NCBI GenBank assembly: GCA_018053185.1
Contig: JAGPLX010000015.1
Span: 8,515-50,052, forward strand
DNA length: 41,538 nt
Reading direction: 5' to 3'
Source: Syntrophobacteraceae bacterium
GTDB taxonomy: Bacteria; Desulfobacterota; Syntrophobacteria; Syntrophobacterales; Syntrophobacteraceae
Positions 17,661 to 25,748 of this stretch are shown in pieces. Within the stretch, counting starts at the first letter, position 1, and each line of letters opens with the position of its first letter. Position numbers and translations under genes: made by a program. A model generated the notes under the pieces. That model did not search any database. It saw nothing but the letters and a program-made list of their open reading frames with translations, and was not told where the DNA came from.

Positions 17661-19010
17661 ATGGATCAACAGTGGCAACAGATCAGGGGCGAAGTGGAGA
17701 AGACCCTGTCGAGGGGGCAGGTGGATCTATGGATCTCCACCATCGAGTTTCTGGGGGTACGGGAAGGGTGCCTCTGTCTGGGATGCCGAAGCCGCTTTCA
17801 CATCGAGTGGCTCAGGGGAAGGTTGGAGCCCAGGCTGCTTGAGATCGCACGGCTTTTCTTTCCACAGGCGAAGAGGATCGAGTACGAGATTGTCGAAGAC
17901 CCGGAGGGACCTCGGGTCGAAACAGAGGTGGAATGGCCCAGGCAATTATCGTTTCATGAAACGGTGAAGCGTTCGGAGCCTGCGTACAATCGGCGATTCA
18001 CCTTTGACCAATTCGTGGTGGGAGGCTGTAACCAATTTGCCTATGCCGCTTGTCTGGGTATGGCCAGCGGACAGAATCTCTACAATCAATCGGTGTACCT
18101 GGTGTCGGAGACCGGGCTCGGGAAGAGCCATCTGTCTCATGCCGTGGGCAATTACCTGCTGAATGCCCAACCGGAAGTCCGTGTTCATTACGTCACGGCG
18201 GAGCAGTTTACCAACGAGATGATCCGCGCTCTGAGATCCGGGAACATGGATATCTTCAAGAACAAGTTTCGCACGGACTGCGACGTCTTTCTATTGGAGA
18301 AAGTCGAGTTCCTGAGCGGGAAGGAGAAGGTTCAATCGGAACTGGTCTATACCTTGGATGAGCTGATGAACCGGGGGAAGAGGATCCTGTGCACGGGCAA
18401 TTCTCATCCCAAACAGATCCCCAAGCTATGTCCCGATCTACAATCCAGGCTCAGCGGCATCCTCATGGCTCCTATCGAGCCGCCCGATTTCAAGACCCGG
18501 ATGGAAATTATCCAGTGCAAAGCCAGGAGCGAGAACCTGGCACTTCCCAGGGAGGTGGTCGAGTTTTTGGCGGATCGAATCTCGGGGGATGTGCGCAAGA
18601 TCGAAAGTTGTCTGGTGGGGCTCATCGCCAAGACCAACATCATGGGGGTCCCCTTGACGCTCCAGCTCGCCCAGGAAGTCACCCGGGCAATGTTGGAGAA
18701 CCTGCCCAAGATCACCGTGGAGCGAATTCAAGAGGTTGTTTGTTCCAGCTTCCAGATCACACGGGAAGACCTGAACTCTCCCTCGAGGCGGAAAGAAATC
18801 GCTACTGCGCGAAAAATCGGCATGTACCTGGCGAGGACGTATACAACGGAATCTGTGGTGACCATTGCGAAGTGTTTCCACAGATCTCACAGCGCTGTCC
18901 TCCACGCCGTCAAGGATCTGAGTCGGGAGATGGAAGACAGCGGGAGCGGAATACGCCGGCAGGTCGAATATGTAAGCCGACGTCTCGAGACGACCTGCCT
19001 CGCCCCATGA
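17661..19010 (+). CDS. DnaA-family protein with degenerate ATPase motifs
   Basis: 449 residues with the full DnaA layout: domain I (about 1-70), linker, AAA+ core (about 110-320) and a C-terminal helix-turn-helix domain IV (about 350-449). DnaA normally binds DnaA boxes and melts the origin in its ATP form. Here the Walker A is SETGLGKS (149-156), with the first Gly replaced by Ser, and the Walker B is LLEKVEFL (211-218), where DnaA has LIDDIQFL; both acidic residues are changed (Glu213, Lys214). Sensor 1 is TGN rather than TSD. The sensor II Arg (312) in [10 protein letters not shown] is kept. Domain IV reads [11 protein letters not shown] and RSHSAVLHA, where DnaA has GRDHTTVLHA. It is therefore likely a paralogue that does not hydrolyse ATP normally. 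Function unknown; regulator of replication or transcription is an inference. Confidence 0.85.
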   Translation: MDQQWQQIRGEVEKTLSRGQVDLWISTIEFLGVREGCLCLGCRSRFHIEWLRGRLEPRLLEIARLFFPQAKRIEYEIVEDPEGPRVETEVEWPRQLSFHETVKRSEPAYNRRFTFDQFVVGGCNQFAYAACLGMASGQNLYNQSVYLVSETGLGKSHLSHAVGNYLLNAQPEVRVHYVTAEQFTNEMIRALRSGNMDIFKNKFRTDCDVFLLEKVEFLSGKEKVQSELVYTLDELMNRGKRILCTGNSHPKQIPKLCPDLQSRLSGILMAPIEPPDFKTRMEIIQCKARSENLALPREVVEFLADRISGDVRKIESCLVGLIAKTNIMGVPLTLQLAQEVTRAMLENLPKITVERIQEVVCSSFQITREDLNSPSRRKEIATARKIGMYLARTYTTESVVTIAKCFHRSHSAVLHAVKDLSREMEDSGSGIRRQVEYVSRRLETTCLAP

Positions 19011-19070
19011 CGGCGCTTTCGCTGATGCCGTTTGGATAAGACAGGACCTCTCCGGGAAAAAGTCCCCGGC

Positions 19071-19358
19071 TCACTTGGCTCGGTTGATCTTCTCCCGCAG
19101 GACCCCGGAGCACTTGAAAGTCACTACTTTTCGAGGGGAGAGCATGATGGGTTCGCCGGTCTGGGGATTTCTGCCACGGCGCTGGTTCTTTTCCTTGATG
19201 CTGAACTTGCCAAAGCCGCTGATCAGGACGTCCTCCCCATCTTCCAGGCTTTGCTTGATAATCTCGAAGAGCGTCTCGATGATTTGAGCGGATTCGGTCT
19301 TGGTGAAAATATTCTTGGCAAAAAGGTTTTCCACTATATGGGCCTTTGTTAAGGTCAT
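19071..19358 (-). CDS. ihfA: Integration host factor subunit alpha
   Basis: 95 residues, normal for the HU/IHF family. The sequence starts MTLTKAHIVENLF, has SGFGKFSIKEKNQRRGRNPQ and the DNA-intercalating arm NPQTGEPIMLSPRKVVTFK. The N-terminal TLTKA and the GRNPQTGEPI arm fit the IHF alpha subunit better than HU. IHF bends DNA sharply at specific sites and helps in replication start, sigma-54 transcription and recombination. The gene faces the DnaA-like gene with 60 bases between stops. AAGGAAA precedes the ATG. A site matching the IHF consensus lies in the leader of the facing gene. HU cannot be fully excluded without a tree. Confidence 0.9.
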   Translation of the reverse strand: MTLTKAHIVENLFAKNIFTKTESAQIIETLFEIIKQSLEDGEDVLISGFGKFSIKEKNQRRGRNPQTGEPIMLSPRKVVTFKCSGVLREKINRAK

Positions 19359-19474
19359 ACATGTTTCCTTTCCGAGCGGTCTAGCCCTGGAGCACCGAAA
19401 CCGGTTAACCGAACCCCTTCCTCGATTTCCCTAATCTTCTTGGGCTTTTAAACGATAATTCCCAAACAAGCAAC

Positions 19475-19507
19475 ACAAAAATGGGGTTCCGCTTCCGCAG
19501 AACCCCA
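19475..19507 (-). terminator. Rho-independent terminator after tRNA-Met
   Basis: On the minus strand TGGGGTTC (19507-19500) pairs perfectly with GAACCCCA (19489-19482) around a 10-base loop, followed by a run of five T's at 19481-19477. It lies 15 bases after the CCA end of tRNA-Met and closes that transcript before ihfA. Confidence 0.9.
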
Positions 19508-19521
19508 CAACGGATCTCCTT

Positions 19522-19598
19522 TGGTGGCGGTGCAGGGCTTCGAACCCCGGACACTGCGGATATGAGCCGCATGCTCTGACCGACTGAGCTACACCGCC
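19522..19598 (-). tRNA. tRNA-Met (anticodon CAT)
   Basis: 77 bases including encoded CCA (19524-19522). The acceptor arms GGCGGTG (19598-19592) and CACCGCC pair fully. The D arm contains TAGCTCAGTCGGT, the anticodon stem-loop is GCGGCTCATATCCGC with anticodon CAT, and the T arm is GGGGTTCGAAGCCC with the canonical TTCGA. The body looks like elongator tRNA-Met; a CAT-anticodon tRNA-Ile2 modified by TilS is the alternative. It lacks initiator features such as a mismatched first acceptor pair. Confidence 0.93.
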
Positions 19599-19612
19599 GT
19601 CAAGCGTCAAGA

Positions 19613-19641
19613 AAAGTAAAGGAAAACGAGAGGGGCGTCAA
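19613..19641 (-). promoter_or_regulatory. Promoter candidate for tRNA-Met
   Basis: On the minus strand TTGACG (19641-19636), a 17-base spacer and TACTTT (19618-19613), ending 14 bases before the tRNA 5' end. The -35 matches consensus at five of six positions; the -10 is weak. Confidence 0.45.
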
Positions 19642-19877
19642 TACCAAAATGGAAGGGCATTGGGGTGCCGGATGGGCGTCGGGAATGGAATTGACAAAGT
19701 CGGCTCTTTCGGATAGATGTTGTTAACTCATTGAAGCTAAGGGCTTTTCTCATTTTCCTGCGAGCGGCTCAGGGATTCTCCGTGTCCGGTGGTTCTTCTC
19801 CGGTCGGATCCGGAGGGGAGGCTGTTCCGAGCGGGGGTGCCGCCCAGGTGCATCATGTTTGACAAGGAGAGGCTCCT

Positions 19878-20261
19878 TTGAACCAGGGTGTGTACGAAAT
19901 CAAAGTTATCAGTGATTTTTCAGCGGCACATCTTCTTCGGAATTTCCGCGGCAAGTGTGAGAACCTGCATGGGCACAACTGGAGAATCGAGGTGGCCTTG
20001 AGGGGGACTCGCCTGAACCAGGCCGGACTTCTCATGGACTTCGGTGAAGTGAAACAAGTGACCCACGACCTTCTCGGAGAGATCGATCATCGGTGTCTGA
20101 ATGATCTTCCTTCCTTCAAGGACCAGAATCCTTCTTCAGAAAACATTGCCCGTTACCTGTTTGAACAGCTTTCAGTGCGCTTGAATACGGAGAGTCGGCG
20201 CGTATACAGCGTGTCGGCTTGGGAGTCTGCGGATGCTTGTGCCACGTTCATGAGTGAGTGA
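19878..20261 (+). CDS. queD: 6-carboxy-5,6,7,8-tetrahydropterin synthase (QueD family)
   Basis: 127 residues. QueD makes 6-carboxytetrahydropterin from dihydroneopterin triphosphate on the way to queuosine. Seen: FSAAHLL with the first zinc His, CENLHGHNW with the catalytic Cys and the two other zinc His, GLLMDFGEVKQ, DHRCLNDLP and the acidic pair in AWESADACATF. These are the expected metal and catalytic residues of the pyruvoyl-tetrahydropterin synthase fold. The start is TTG at 19878 with AAGGAG eight bases upstream. A TTGACA at about 19691-19696 could be the -35 of a promoter, but no good -10 follows. The stop lies 37 bases before the DUF2333 gene. No other queuosine gene is in the window. 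Confidence 0.9.
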   Translation: MNQGVYEIKVISDFSAAHLLRNFRGKCENLHGHNWRIEVALRGTRLNQAGLLMDFGEVKQVTHDLLGEIDHRCLNDLPSFKDQNPSSENIARYLFEQLSVRLNTESRRVYSVSAWESADACATFMSE

Positions 20262-20298
20262 GTGGGACGGAAGGGCTGAGGATGATAGGAGCAGGAAG

Positions 20299-21441
20299 AT
20301 GGCGCTGAGCAAATGGATCCATCCAGTGGTGAGAGAAAGGGTTTCGCACCGGAGACCGACGGTTTTGGTGCTCGGGTTTTTACTGACTCTATCGGTGGTT
20401 TTGGGAGTGTTCGAGCAGGGCTCGGCGCTGCAGCGGCCAGGCGGTGGCGCTCCGGGGAGTCCACCCGCACAGGCGGTCGAGCCGGCGGCGTCGACTCCGA
20501 GCCATACTCCCCCTCAAGCTCCGGAGGTCCAGGCTCCGGCGGTAAGCCGACCGGCCCCGGAGAGCGCAGCACCCCACGGGGGGAAGGCTGCTGCGGTGCC
20601 CCATGGAATGCCGGCAGGTCCTCCCGCAACCGGTGCGGCCTCTCATGCCCCCGCCGCCGGGGAAGTGACCCATGGAGGACACGGACCTGCGCTACCGGAG
20701 ATCTCCCCTATTCCTGGGGTCACCTTCGTCGAGACGATGATTGCTCTCATGGAGCACGAGCTGAAAGGGCGCACCCTGGGATGGCGCCCTAATGACATCA
20801 TTTTCGGAAGGTTCACGGACAATATCAACAACTACCAGTTGGGAGTTCTGGAAGCCCTGCGTTTCACCACCCTTCGTCTCAAGGACAGTCTCACCCGAAT
20901 GGGGGACGCGGATACCTACGATCCTGATTTGGAGGCGGCTTTGAACCTCTTCATGAACAAGGCCACCCTCTTCTGGTTTCCATCCGCCGAAGGTACTTAC
21001 GGGGATGCCGTCGACCACCTCAAGAACTTTGTGACCAAGCTGAAAACCGGCAAACGCAGCTTTTATTACCGCAAGGACAACCTGGTTTCCCTGCTTGCGG
21101 TCTATCGAGACCTGTTGGGCAATGTCAACAAAAACCTGATCAAGGGGGATGTCAGCTGGTTCGAAACGGACGATTATTTCTATTACGCCAAAGGGGTGGC
21201 CCATGTCTATTACGAGATCCTGCGAGTGGTGCGAGTGGGTTTCCTGAGTCAGCTCCAGTCCACAATGTACGCGGTGGATATGATGGACGAAGTGATTCAT
21301 GAGCTTCATCGTGCCGAGGAAATGGATCCCTGGATCATTCTCGACGCCAGCCTCGATGGTTTCTTCGCCAACCACCGTGCCAACCTCAACGCGCCGCTGA
21401 GTGAAGTGGTCCACCTTCTTGTGATCTTGAGCCAGCTTTAA
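20299..21441 (+). CDS. DUF2333 family membrane-anchored protein
   Basis: 380 residues from ATG 20299, chosen for AGGAG seven bases upstream; the frame also has a GTG at 20254 overlapping queD. One membrane segment near residues 20-40 (LVLGFLLTLSVVLGV) is followed by a long low-complexity stretch (about 45-140) rich in Pro, Ala, His and Gly. The folded part starts around 145 (IPGVTFVETMIALMEHELKG), with GWRPNDIIFGRFTDN, NNYQLGVLEALRFTTLRLKD and FYYRKDNLVSLLAVYRDLLG. These are features I associate with DUF2333, a family of unknown function. The domain should lie in the periplasm. A strong terminator follows the stop, so transcription from queD probably ends here. Confidence 0.75.
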   Translation: MALSKWIHPVVRERVSHRRPTVLVLGFLLTLSVVLGVFEQGSALQRPGGGAPGSPPAQAVEPAASTPSHTPPQAPEVQAPAVSRPAPESAAPHGGKAAAVPHGMPAGPPATGAASHAPAAGEVTHGGHGPALPEISPIPGVTFVETMIALMEHELKGRTLGWRPNDIIFGRFTDNINNYQLGVLEALRFTTLRLKDSLTRMGDADTYDPDLEAALNLFMNKATLFWFPSAEGTYGDAVDHLKNFVTKLKTGKRSFYYRKDNLVSLLAVYRDLLGNVNKNLIKGDVSWFETDDYFYYAKGVAHVYYEILRVVRVGFLSQLQSTMYAVDMMDEVIHELHRAEEMDPWIILDASLDGFFANHRANLNAPLSEVVHLLVILSQL

Positions 21442-21472
21442 GGAAATCCTTCCCCAGAGTTTGCGAATGCAA

Positions 21473-21508
21473 TGGAGGGTGTTTCGACGGAGACGCCCTC
21501 CACTTTTT
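21473..21508 (+). terminator. Rho-independent terminator after the DUF2333 gene
   Basis: TGGAGGGTGTTTC pairs with GAGACGCCCTCCA over about 13 pairs (two G-U), followed by five T's at 21504-21508. It lies 31 bases after the stop and serves the plus strand; the minus side lacks a T-run. Confidence 0.9.
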
Positions 21509-21586
21509 CCATACCCCTTCCAGGCTTTCTCATCCCCTGCCCTTGTGAAACATCGCGTGGCTTCCACCGCTGAATGCTTCACCCGT

Positions 21587-23413
21587 TCAACGCTTTGCCG
21601 CATCCAGCGCTTCCAGAAATTTCCGTTTCTGACACTGAAAGTAATCCGGGTTTTTGGGATGGAGTCTCAGTGCTTTTTCGATGGTTTCCAAGGCCTTCTC
21701 GAAGTCTCCGTTCACGAAGTAGGCCTCGGCCAGAGTGTCGAGGATATGAGGGTGCTGATCGAGCTGAGCGGCGCGGGACGCGAGCTGCAAAGCTTTTGTC
21801 GGCTGAAAGTAGGGAGGCGGAGAGGTGGCATAGAGCCAGGCAAGATTGTTGAGAATCGTGGCGTTCTCAGGAAGGAGTTCCAAGACCCCTGCAAGAATCT
21901 CTTCCGCTCTCCCGACATTTCCCATCTCCAGGAGCACCCCGCCGTATAAGGCTGCCAGGTATGGGTTATCCGGGTTCTTCTTCAATTCTTGTTCGATGAA
22001 TTTCGACTGCACTTCCAAATCCCAGCGGCGGACGGTTCTCGAGTCCTTGAGATGGAGACCGAGAACGGAAAGGGTGAGGAAGGTGACCAGATAGAGCAGA
22101 GACGCAGACCGCAGTTTCCGATCATGTTCCTGAATGAGTTTCGGGTTTCGGTGCGAGTCCAGGAGATACTGGATTCTCTCCCCAATGCCGTAGTGATGCC
22201 AGCTGGGCAAATCCCGAATCCTCCCGCTCCAGGCGGCGATTTTCTCCAGGGCCGAGATGAGGAAGAAAGGATGACCGATGAGCTTCAGGGCGAAAAGATC
22301 CGCCTGTCGCTCGCTGTTTCGAAGGAAAAACCCGAAGATGAATCGGATGTAGATCACGAGAAGGACAATGATGGGAAGACTATGGACGAGGGAAAGGAGC
22401 GAATGATGGATGGCGGAGGGGGGGGTAAAGAGCTGAAGAACCGCGGGGTGTCGCAGGAGGGCAAGGAGAATGATCTGATTGAAGGAGAAGGCAAAGAAGG
22501 CGTAAAGGAGAAAAAAGGCGAGATAGACAAGTACATGATGACGGCGTACGTGGCCCATTTCGTGGGCAATCACCGCCTTGAGTTCCTCGGTGTTCAACAA
22601 AGTGAGCAGTCCTTTGGTGATCAGAATATAGCGCATCCTTGGAAGGATGCCGATGATTCCTGCCGTGAGCATTTCCCCGCCGAAGAGAGGCCAGAGAAGA
22701 AGATTGCCCACTCGAAAGTTCCAATGCCGACAGAATCTCTCCAGTTCCTCGCGGGTGGGTGAGTCCGGAATGGGTTCACACCCCCAAAGACGGACTACCC
22801 ACGGTGGCGCCAAAAGAACGAACAAACCGGTAATGACGGAGAGCAAAAGAAATTGGCCCAGGTCGGTCTGTAGAAATCCAGGGCTTCCGACGAGTGAAAC
22901 CAGGTCCGATGCGCAGGAAATCAGGAACCAGGGAATCAGGATGGCAGAGCCGAAGGCGAGATGTCCTCTCAGGAAGGCGGTAAGCCCGATCTTGGATCGA
23001 TAAATCCGGCAGTGGAACGGGTGGCTCATGGTCCACAACACGAGGAGATGAAGGACATAGAGAGCCAACCCCGTCATGCCGACGAGGGTGAATGATTTAT
23101 CGAACCAAGGCAATCCTTGAAGGTAGACCTTGATGTCCAGCACATAAGTGTAAACAGCGAGAACCCCCAGGGCGAGGATGGATATCTGGGCCTGGATTCG
23201 GTGATACCGTGCTGTGAGGACCGATAAAGCGATGCCACTGTCGAAGAAGCGGGCAAACCGTCGAAATGACAGGTGGGTGGCGAAGACAAAGGTCCCGAAC
23301 ACCCCCAGGCACGACAATGCGGTCTCGAGGGGAGGAAGAAGGGCGCGAGGTCCCGGCTGTTGAGCAGAAAAAAGGAGAAGTGCGACGACAAAATAAAGCA
23401 GTTGATTATACAT
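21587..23413 (-). CDS. M48-family membrane zinc protease with C-terminal TPR repeats
   Basis: 608 residues. The N-terminal half has several hydrophobic segments (about 3-18, 30-47, 73-92, 107-128, 150-167, 185-203). The peptidase domain has the zinc motif HEMGH at 284-288 in ELKAVIAHEMGHVRRHH and the third ligand Glu368 in NSERQAD, so the catalytic residues are complete. Two more hydrophobic segments lie between. The tail from about 480 to 600 carries TPR-like repeats (NPDNPYLAALYGGVLLEMGN, then ALETIEKALRLHPKNPDYF). M48 proteases such as HtpX and BepA act in envelope protein quality control; a role of that kind is inferred. ATG 23413 starts directly into a signal-like segment. Its substrate is unknown. 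Confidence 0.88.
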   Translation of the reverse strand: MYNQLLYFVVALLLFSAQQPGPRALLPPLETALSCLGVFGTFVFATHLSFRRFARFFDSGIALSVLTARYHRIQAQISILALGVLAVYTYVLDIKVYLQGLPWFDKSFTLVGMTGLALYVLHLLVLWTMSHPFHCRIYRSKIGLTAFLRGHLAFGSAILIPWFLISCASDLVSLVGSPGFLQTDLGQFLLLSVITGLFVLLAPPWVVRLWGCEPIPDSPTREELERFCRHWNFRVGNLLLWPLFGGEMLTAGIIGILPRMRYILITKGLLTLLNTEELKAVIAHEMGHVRRHHVLVYLAFFLLYAFFAFSFNQIILLALLRHPAVLQLFTPPSAIHHSLLSLVHSLPIIVLLVIYIRFIFGFFLRNSERQADLFALKLIGHPFFLISALEKIAAWSGRIRDLPSWHHYGIGERIQYLLDSHRNPKLIQEHDRKLRSASLLYLVTFLTLSVLGLHLKDSRTVRRWDLEVQSKFIEQELKKNPDNPYLAALYGGVLLEMGNVGRAEEILAGVLELLPENATILNNLAWLYATSPPPYFQPTKALQLASRAAQLDQHPHILDTLAEAYFVNGDFEKALETIEKALRLHPKNPDYFQCQKRKFLEALDAAKR

Positions 23414-24133
23414 GGCTCTCCCACATTCCGAACGGTCCGATGCACGGATTCGGAGTACATGCCGATCAACCCTCTTGTCGGATCCATGGATGAGGGGTGA
23501 AAGACGGCGTGTAACCCTCCACCAACCGGCAGCAGGGGTGCTGAGGAAGCTAGAAAAAATAACCTGGACAGTTTCATTTTACATGGGTGCCTGCCTGTAG
23601 AGGGGCAGTAGCATAGATAACTTCGTAAAAGTCACAAATAAGCTTACATCCCCCCTCACCCTCTCTCCGCAGAAGAGAGGGAACCTGCTTATACTTCCCC
23701 TCCCTTGAGGGAGGAGACAAAGGGGAGGATGATAGAATGTAAACTTGTTTTTGTGGCTTGCTAAACGTTCAGCTTATCTTTTCTGGCCTCCTAAGGGCAC
23801 GAAGTCCTCCCTTCGGACTGCTCCGGATGGACCCGGCATGTCGAGGGTGGCTCCTTTCAGCCCGGCTCTGAGGCAAAACTATAACCGAATTCTCGGGAAT
23901 GGGCCATATTCATGCCATAAAGCGACACAGAGTATTTCCGTGGAAGAATTCATGCAGTGCGGGAGTTCACCTGCTTTCTCCCCGTGGCCGTTCACAAAGA
24001 CCGCCGCATCCTGGGAGAAAGAGGCCGGCAAAGCTATCCTTGACTTGGGTTCATTGCTGTGTAACCCTGATGAGCATTGTCTCCTCTCACCAATCCGGCC
24101 CAAAGAAGCGACAATGACAATCTGGAGAAGAGT
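23414..24133. other. Gene-poor spacer with palindromic repeats
   Basis: 720 bases between the divergent M48 protease and hydrolase genes. Open frames exist here (for example 23745-24149 on the plus strand) but show no protein-like composition or ribosome-binding site. The region contains the palindromic repeat at 23649-23730. Confidence 0.5.
23649..23730. repeat. Intergenic palindromic repeat (CCCTCACC / CTCCCTTGAGGGAG type)
   Basis: Two hairpins in tandem: CCCTCTCT (23659-23666) with AGAGAGGG (23674-23681), and CCTCCC-TTGA-GGGAGG (23699-23714), followed by AAGGGGAGG. This wording is familiar from repeated intergenic elements in many bacterial genomes. A related phrase CCCTCACCTTCTCTCCG occurs near 17079-17095 in the window. 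Confidence 0.6.
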
Positions 24134-24955
24134 GTGCGGTACATGGTGATAAAGGTCCTGGCCAGCCTTGGGCTCATGTATTTTTTAGTTGTGGTGGCTG
24201 TTTACGTGTTTCAGGCGGGCCTGGTCTATTTCCCAGAGAGGAAAATGGTCTCGACGCCCCGGCACGCAGGCCTGCCCTACGAGGAGATCGTTTTGGTCAC
24301 GGAAGACGGGGTGGCTCTCCAAGCCTGGTTTGTGGCCGTCCCCCATGCCAGGGCCGTTCTGCTCTTCTGTCATGGAAACGCCGGCAACATTTCCCATTGC
24401 ATCGAGTCCGTTGCGCTGTTTGCTCGTCTGGGTTTGAATGTGCTGATATTCGACTATCGAGGATACGGGCGGAGCGAAGGGCGGCCTACAGAGAAGGGCA
24501 CTTATCTAGATGCAAGAGCCGCATGGAGATACCTTGTGGAGGAGAGAGGGATTCCGCCTCAAGAGATCGTTCTTTTTGGGCGTTCCCTGGGTGCTGCGGT
24601 TGCATCCTGGCTTGCCGTAGTGGAAAGGCCCGGCGCCCTGATCCTCGAGTCTGCATTTACCTCCATCCCGGACATGGCAGCCAGGCTCTACCCCTTTCTG
24701 CCGGTCAAGGTCCTCACTCGTTTCAAATACAACACCCTTGGCAATGTTCAGCGGGTGAAATGCCCCGTGTTGGTGGTGCATAGCCTCGAGGATGAAATCG
24801 TGCCCTTCAGCCACGGTCGCAGGCTTTACACCTCTGCGAGGGAACCCAAGAAGTTCCTCGAACTCAAGGGGGACCATAATTCCGGATTCCTCATCTCCCG
24901 TTCGCTCTACCTGGAGGGAATGAGCGATTTCGTTACGGCTTCTCTCAAGAGATGA
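24134..24955 (+). CDS. Membrane-anchored alpha/beta hydrolase (BEM46/ABHD13-like)
   Basis: 273 residues from a GTG at 24134 with GGAGAAG upstream; the open frame reaches a TTG at 24077 but that start has no ribosome-binding site. One N-terminal membrane segment (about 5-26) is followed by YFPERKM, typical of this group. The catalytic triad is visible: Ser151 in FGRSLGAAVA, Asp220 in SLEDEIVPF and His248 in GDHNSGF. FCHGNAGNISH forms the oxyanion region and FDYRGYGRSEG the following loop. Serine hydrolases of this family act on small esters or lipids; the real substrate is unknown. It stands alone between a gene-poor region and a 121-base gap. Confidence 0.9.
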   Translation: MRYMVIKVLASLGLMYFLVVVAVYVFQAGLVYFPERKMVSTPRHAGLPYEEIVLVTEDGVALQAWFVAVPHARAVLLFCHGNAGNISHCIESVALFARLGLNVLIFDYRGYGRSEGRPTEKGTYLDARAAWRYLVEERGIPPQEIVLFGRSLGAAVASWLAVVERPGALILESAFTSIPDMAARLYPFLPVKVLTRFKYNTLGNVQRVKCPVLVVHSLEDEIVPFSHGRRLYTSAREPKKFLELKGDHNSGFLISRSLYLEGMSDFVTASLKR

Positions 24956-25076
24956 CAGACCTTCGGATGACGAGAGATCCCGGTCTCACCTGATGTTTTC
25001 CTCCAAGTCATACGGGTTACAATAAACCAATGGCAATGATCGGGTGCTTCCAACATGGGAACCACAGGGGGGAGAG

Positions 25077-25604
25077 ATGAAGAGCCGGCTTAGAGGATTT
25101 TCAGCGATATGGGGCGGTCTCATGGGAATGATCGTGGTTTTGTTGGTTCTGGGGGGGTGCCGGACCCTGTCCCTGGACTACCGGGCAGGCAGAGTCCCGG
25201 AAGAGGATCGAATCTCTATTCCGGAAAATTCGGAACAGGAGGATGTGTGGCGGACTCGGGAAGCCACCGTCGAGTATCACTATATACGGAAGGGAAGTGA
25301 CCTGAGAATTTCAGGGGTCATGAAACTTAACGAGCCCATTACCAACAATTTCTCCTGGATCGATTACTCGCATCTTGATGTGATTTTTGTGGATGCCCAA
25401 GGGCATGTCCTTGAGATGAGAGGTTTGATGAGCAGCTGCCGTGGCCGCCCGGATGCGCCCGAGCCCTTCGATTTGCGGCTCACACTGCCTCCAGGTACGG
25501 AGGCCATAGCCTTCAGTTACAGGGGGAAGGCTTATGCCGGCGGCGGCGGGGATAGCGGTGGTGACGTCTATTCTTTCTGGTATTACCCCATCCACCGGTG
25601 GTGA
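25077..25604 (+). CDS. Putative lipoprotein of unknown function
   Basis: 175 residues from ATG 25077, preceded by GGGGGGAG; a longer frame from 25044 lacks this. The N-terminus has a hydrophobic stretch and a lipobox-like LGGC (about residues 25-28), so it should be a lipoprotein. The mature part is rich in beta-like segments (TVEYHYIRKGSDLRISGVMK, HLDVIFVDAQGHVLEMRGL) and a C-terminal Gly-rich loop with YSFWYYPIHRW at the end. I do not recognise a family. A TACAAT at 25018-25023 may be a -10 element, with no good -35. The hairpin ladder starts directly at the stop. Confidence 0.8.
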   Translation: MKSRLRGFSAIWGGLMGMIVVLLVLGGCRTLSLDYRAGRVPEEDRISIPENSEQEDVWRTREATVEYHYIRKGSDLRISGVMKLNEPITNNFSWIDYSHLDVIFVDAQGHVLEMRGLMSSCRGRPDAPEPFDLRLTLPPGTEAIAFSYRGKAYAGGGGDSGGDVYSFWYYPIHRW

Positions 25605-25665
25605 GGCATCTTTGGATGCCGAGGGCAAAACTTGCCCGAGGGGTTCTCTACCTCGGGCTGACCCG
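25605..25665 (+). repeat. Ladder of overlapping hairpins in a leader or terminator position
   Basis: Four short inverted repeats follow one another: GGCATC-TTTG-GATGCC (25605-25620), GGGCAA-AAC-TTGCCC (25623-25637), CCCGAGG/CCTCGGG (25635-25641 and 25651-25657) and CGGG-CTGA-CCCG (25654-25665). The second and third share the bases CCC and the third and fourth share CGGG, so neighbours exclude each other. No T-run follows. A direct repeat of GGCTTTTGGG lies just after, at about 25670-25689. Confidence 0.6.
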
Positions 25666-25748
25666 GCAAGGCTTTTGGGGGCTTTTGGGAATCAGGGGGC
25701 GTCGGGAATGAAAGAAACGGCATTGGGAGGGCAGGGACGAGAGGACCA

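Noticed and set aside
23745-24149. 134-codon open frame on the plus strand
   Set aside because: No recognisable features, no ribosome-binding site, and it overlaps the hydrolase start in another frame.
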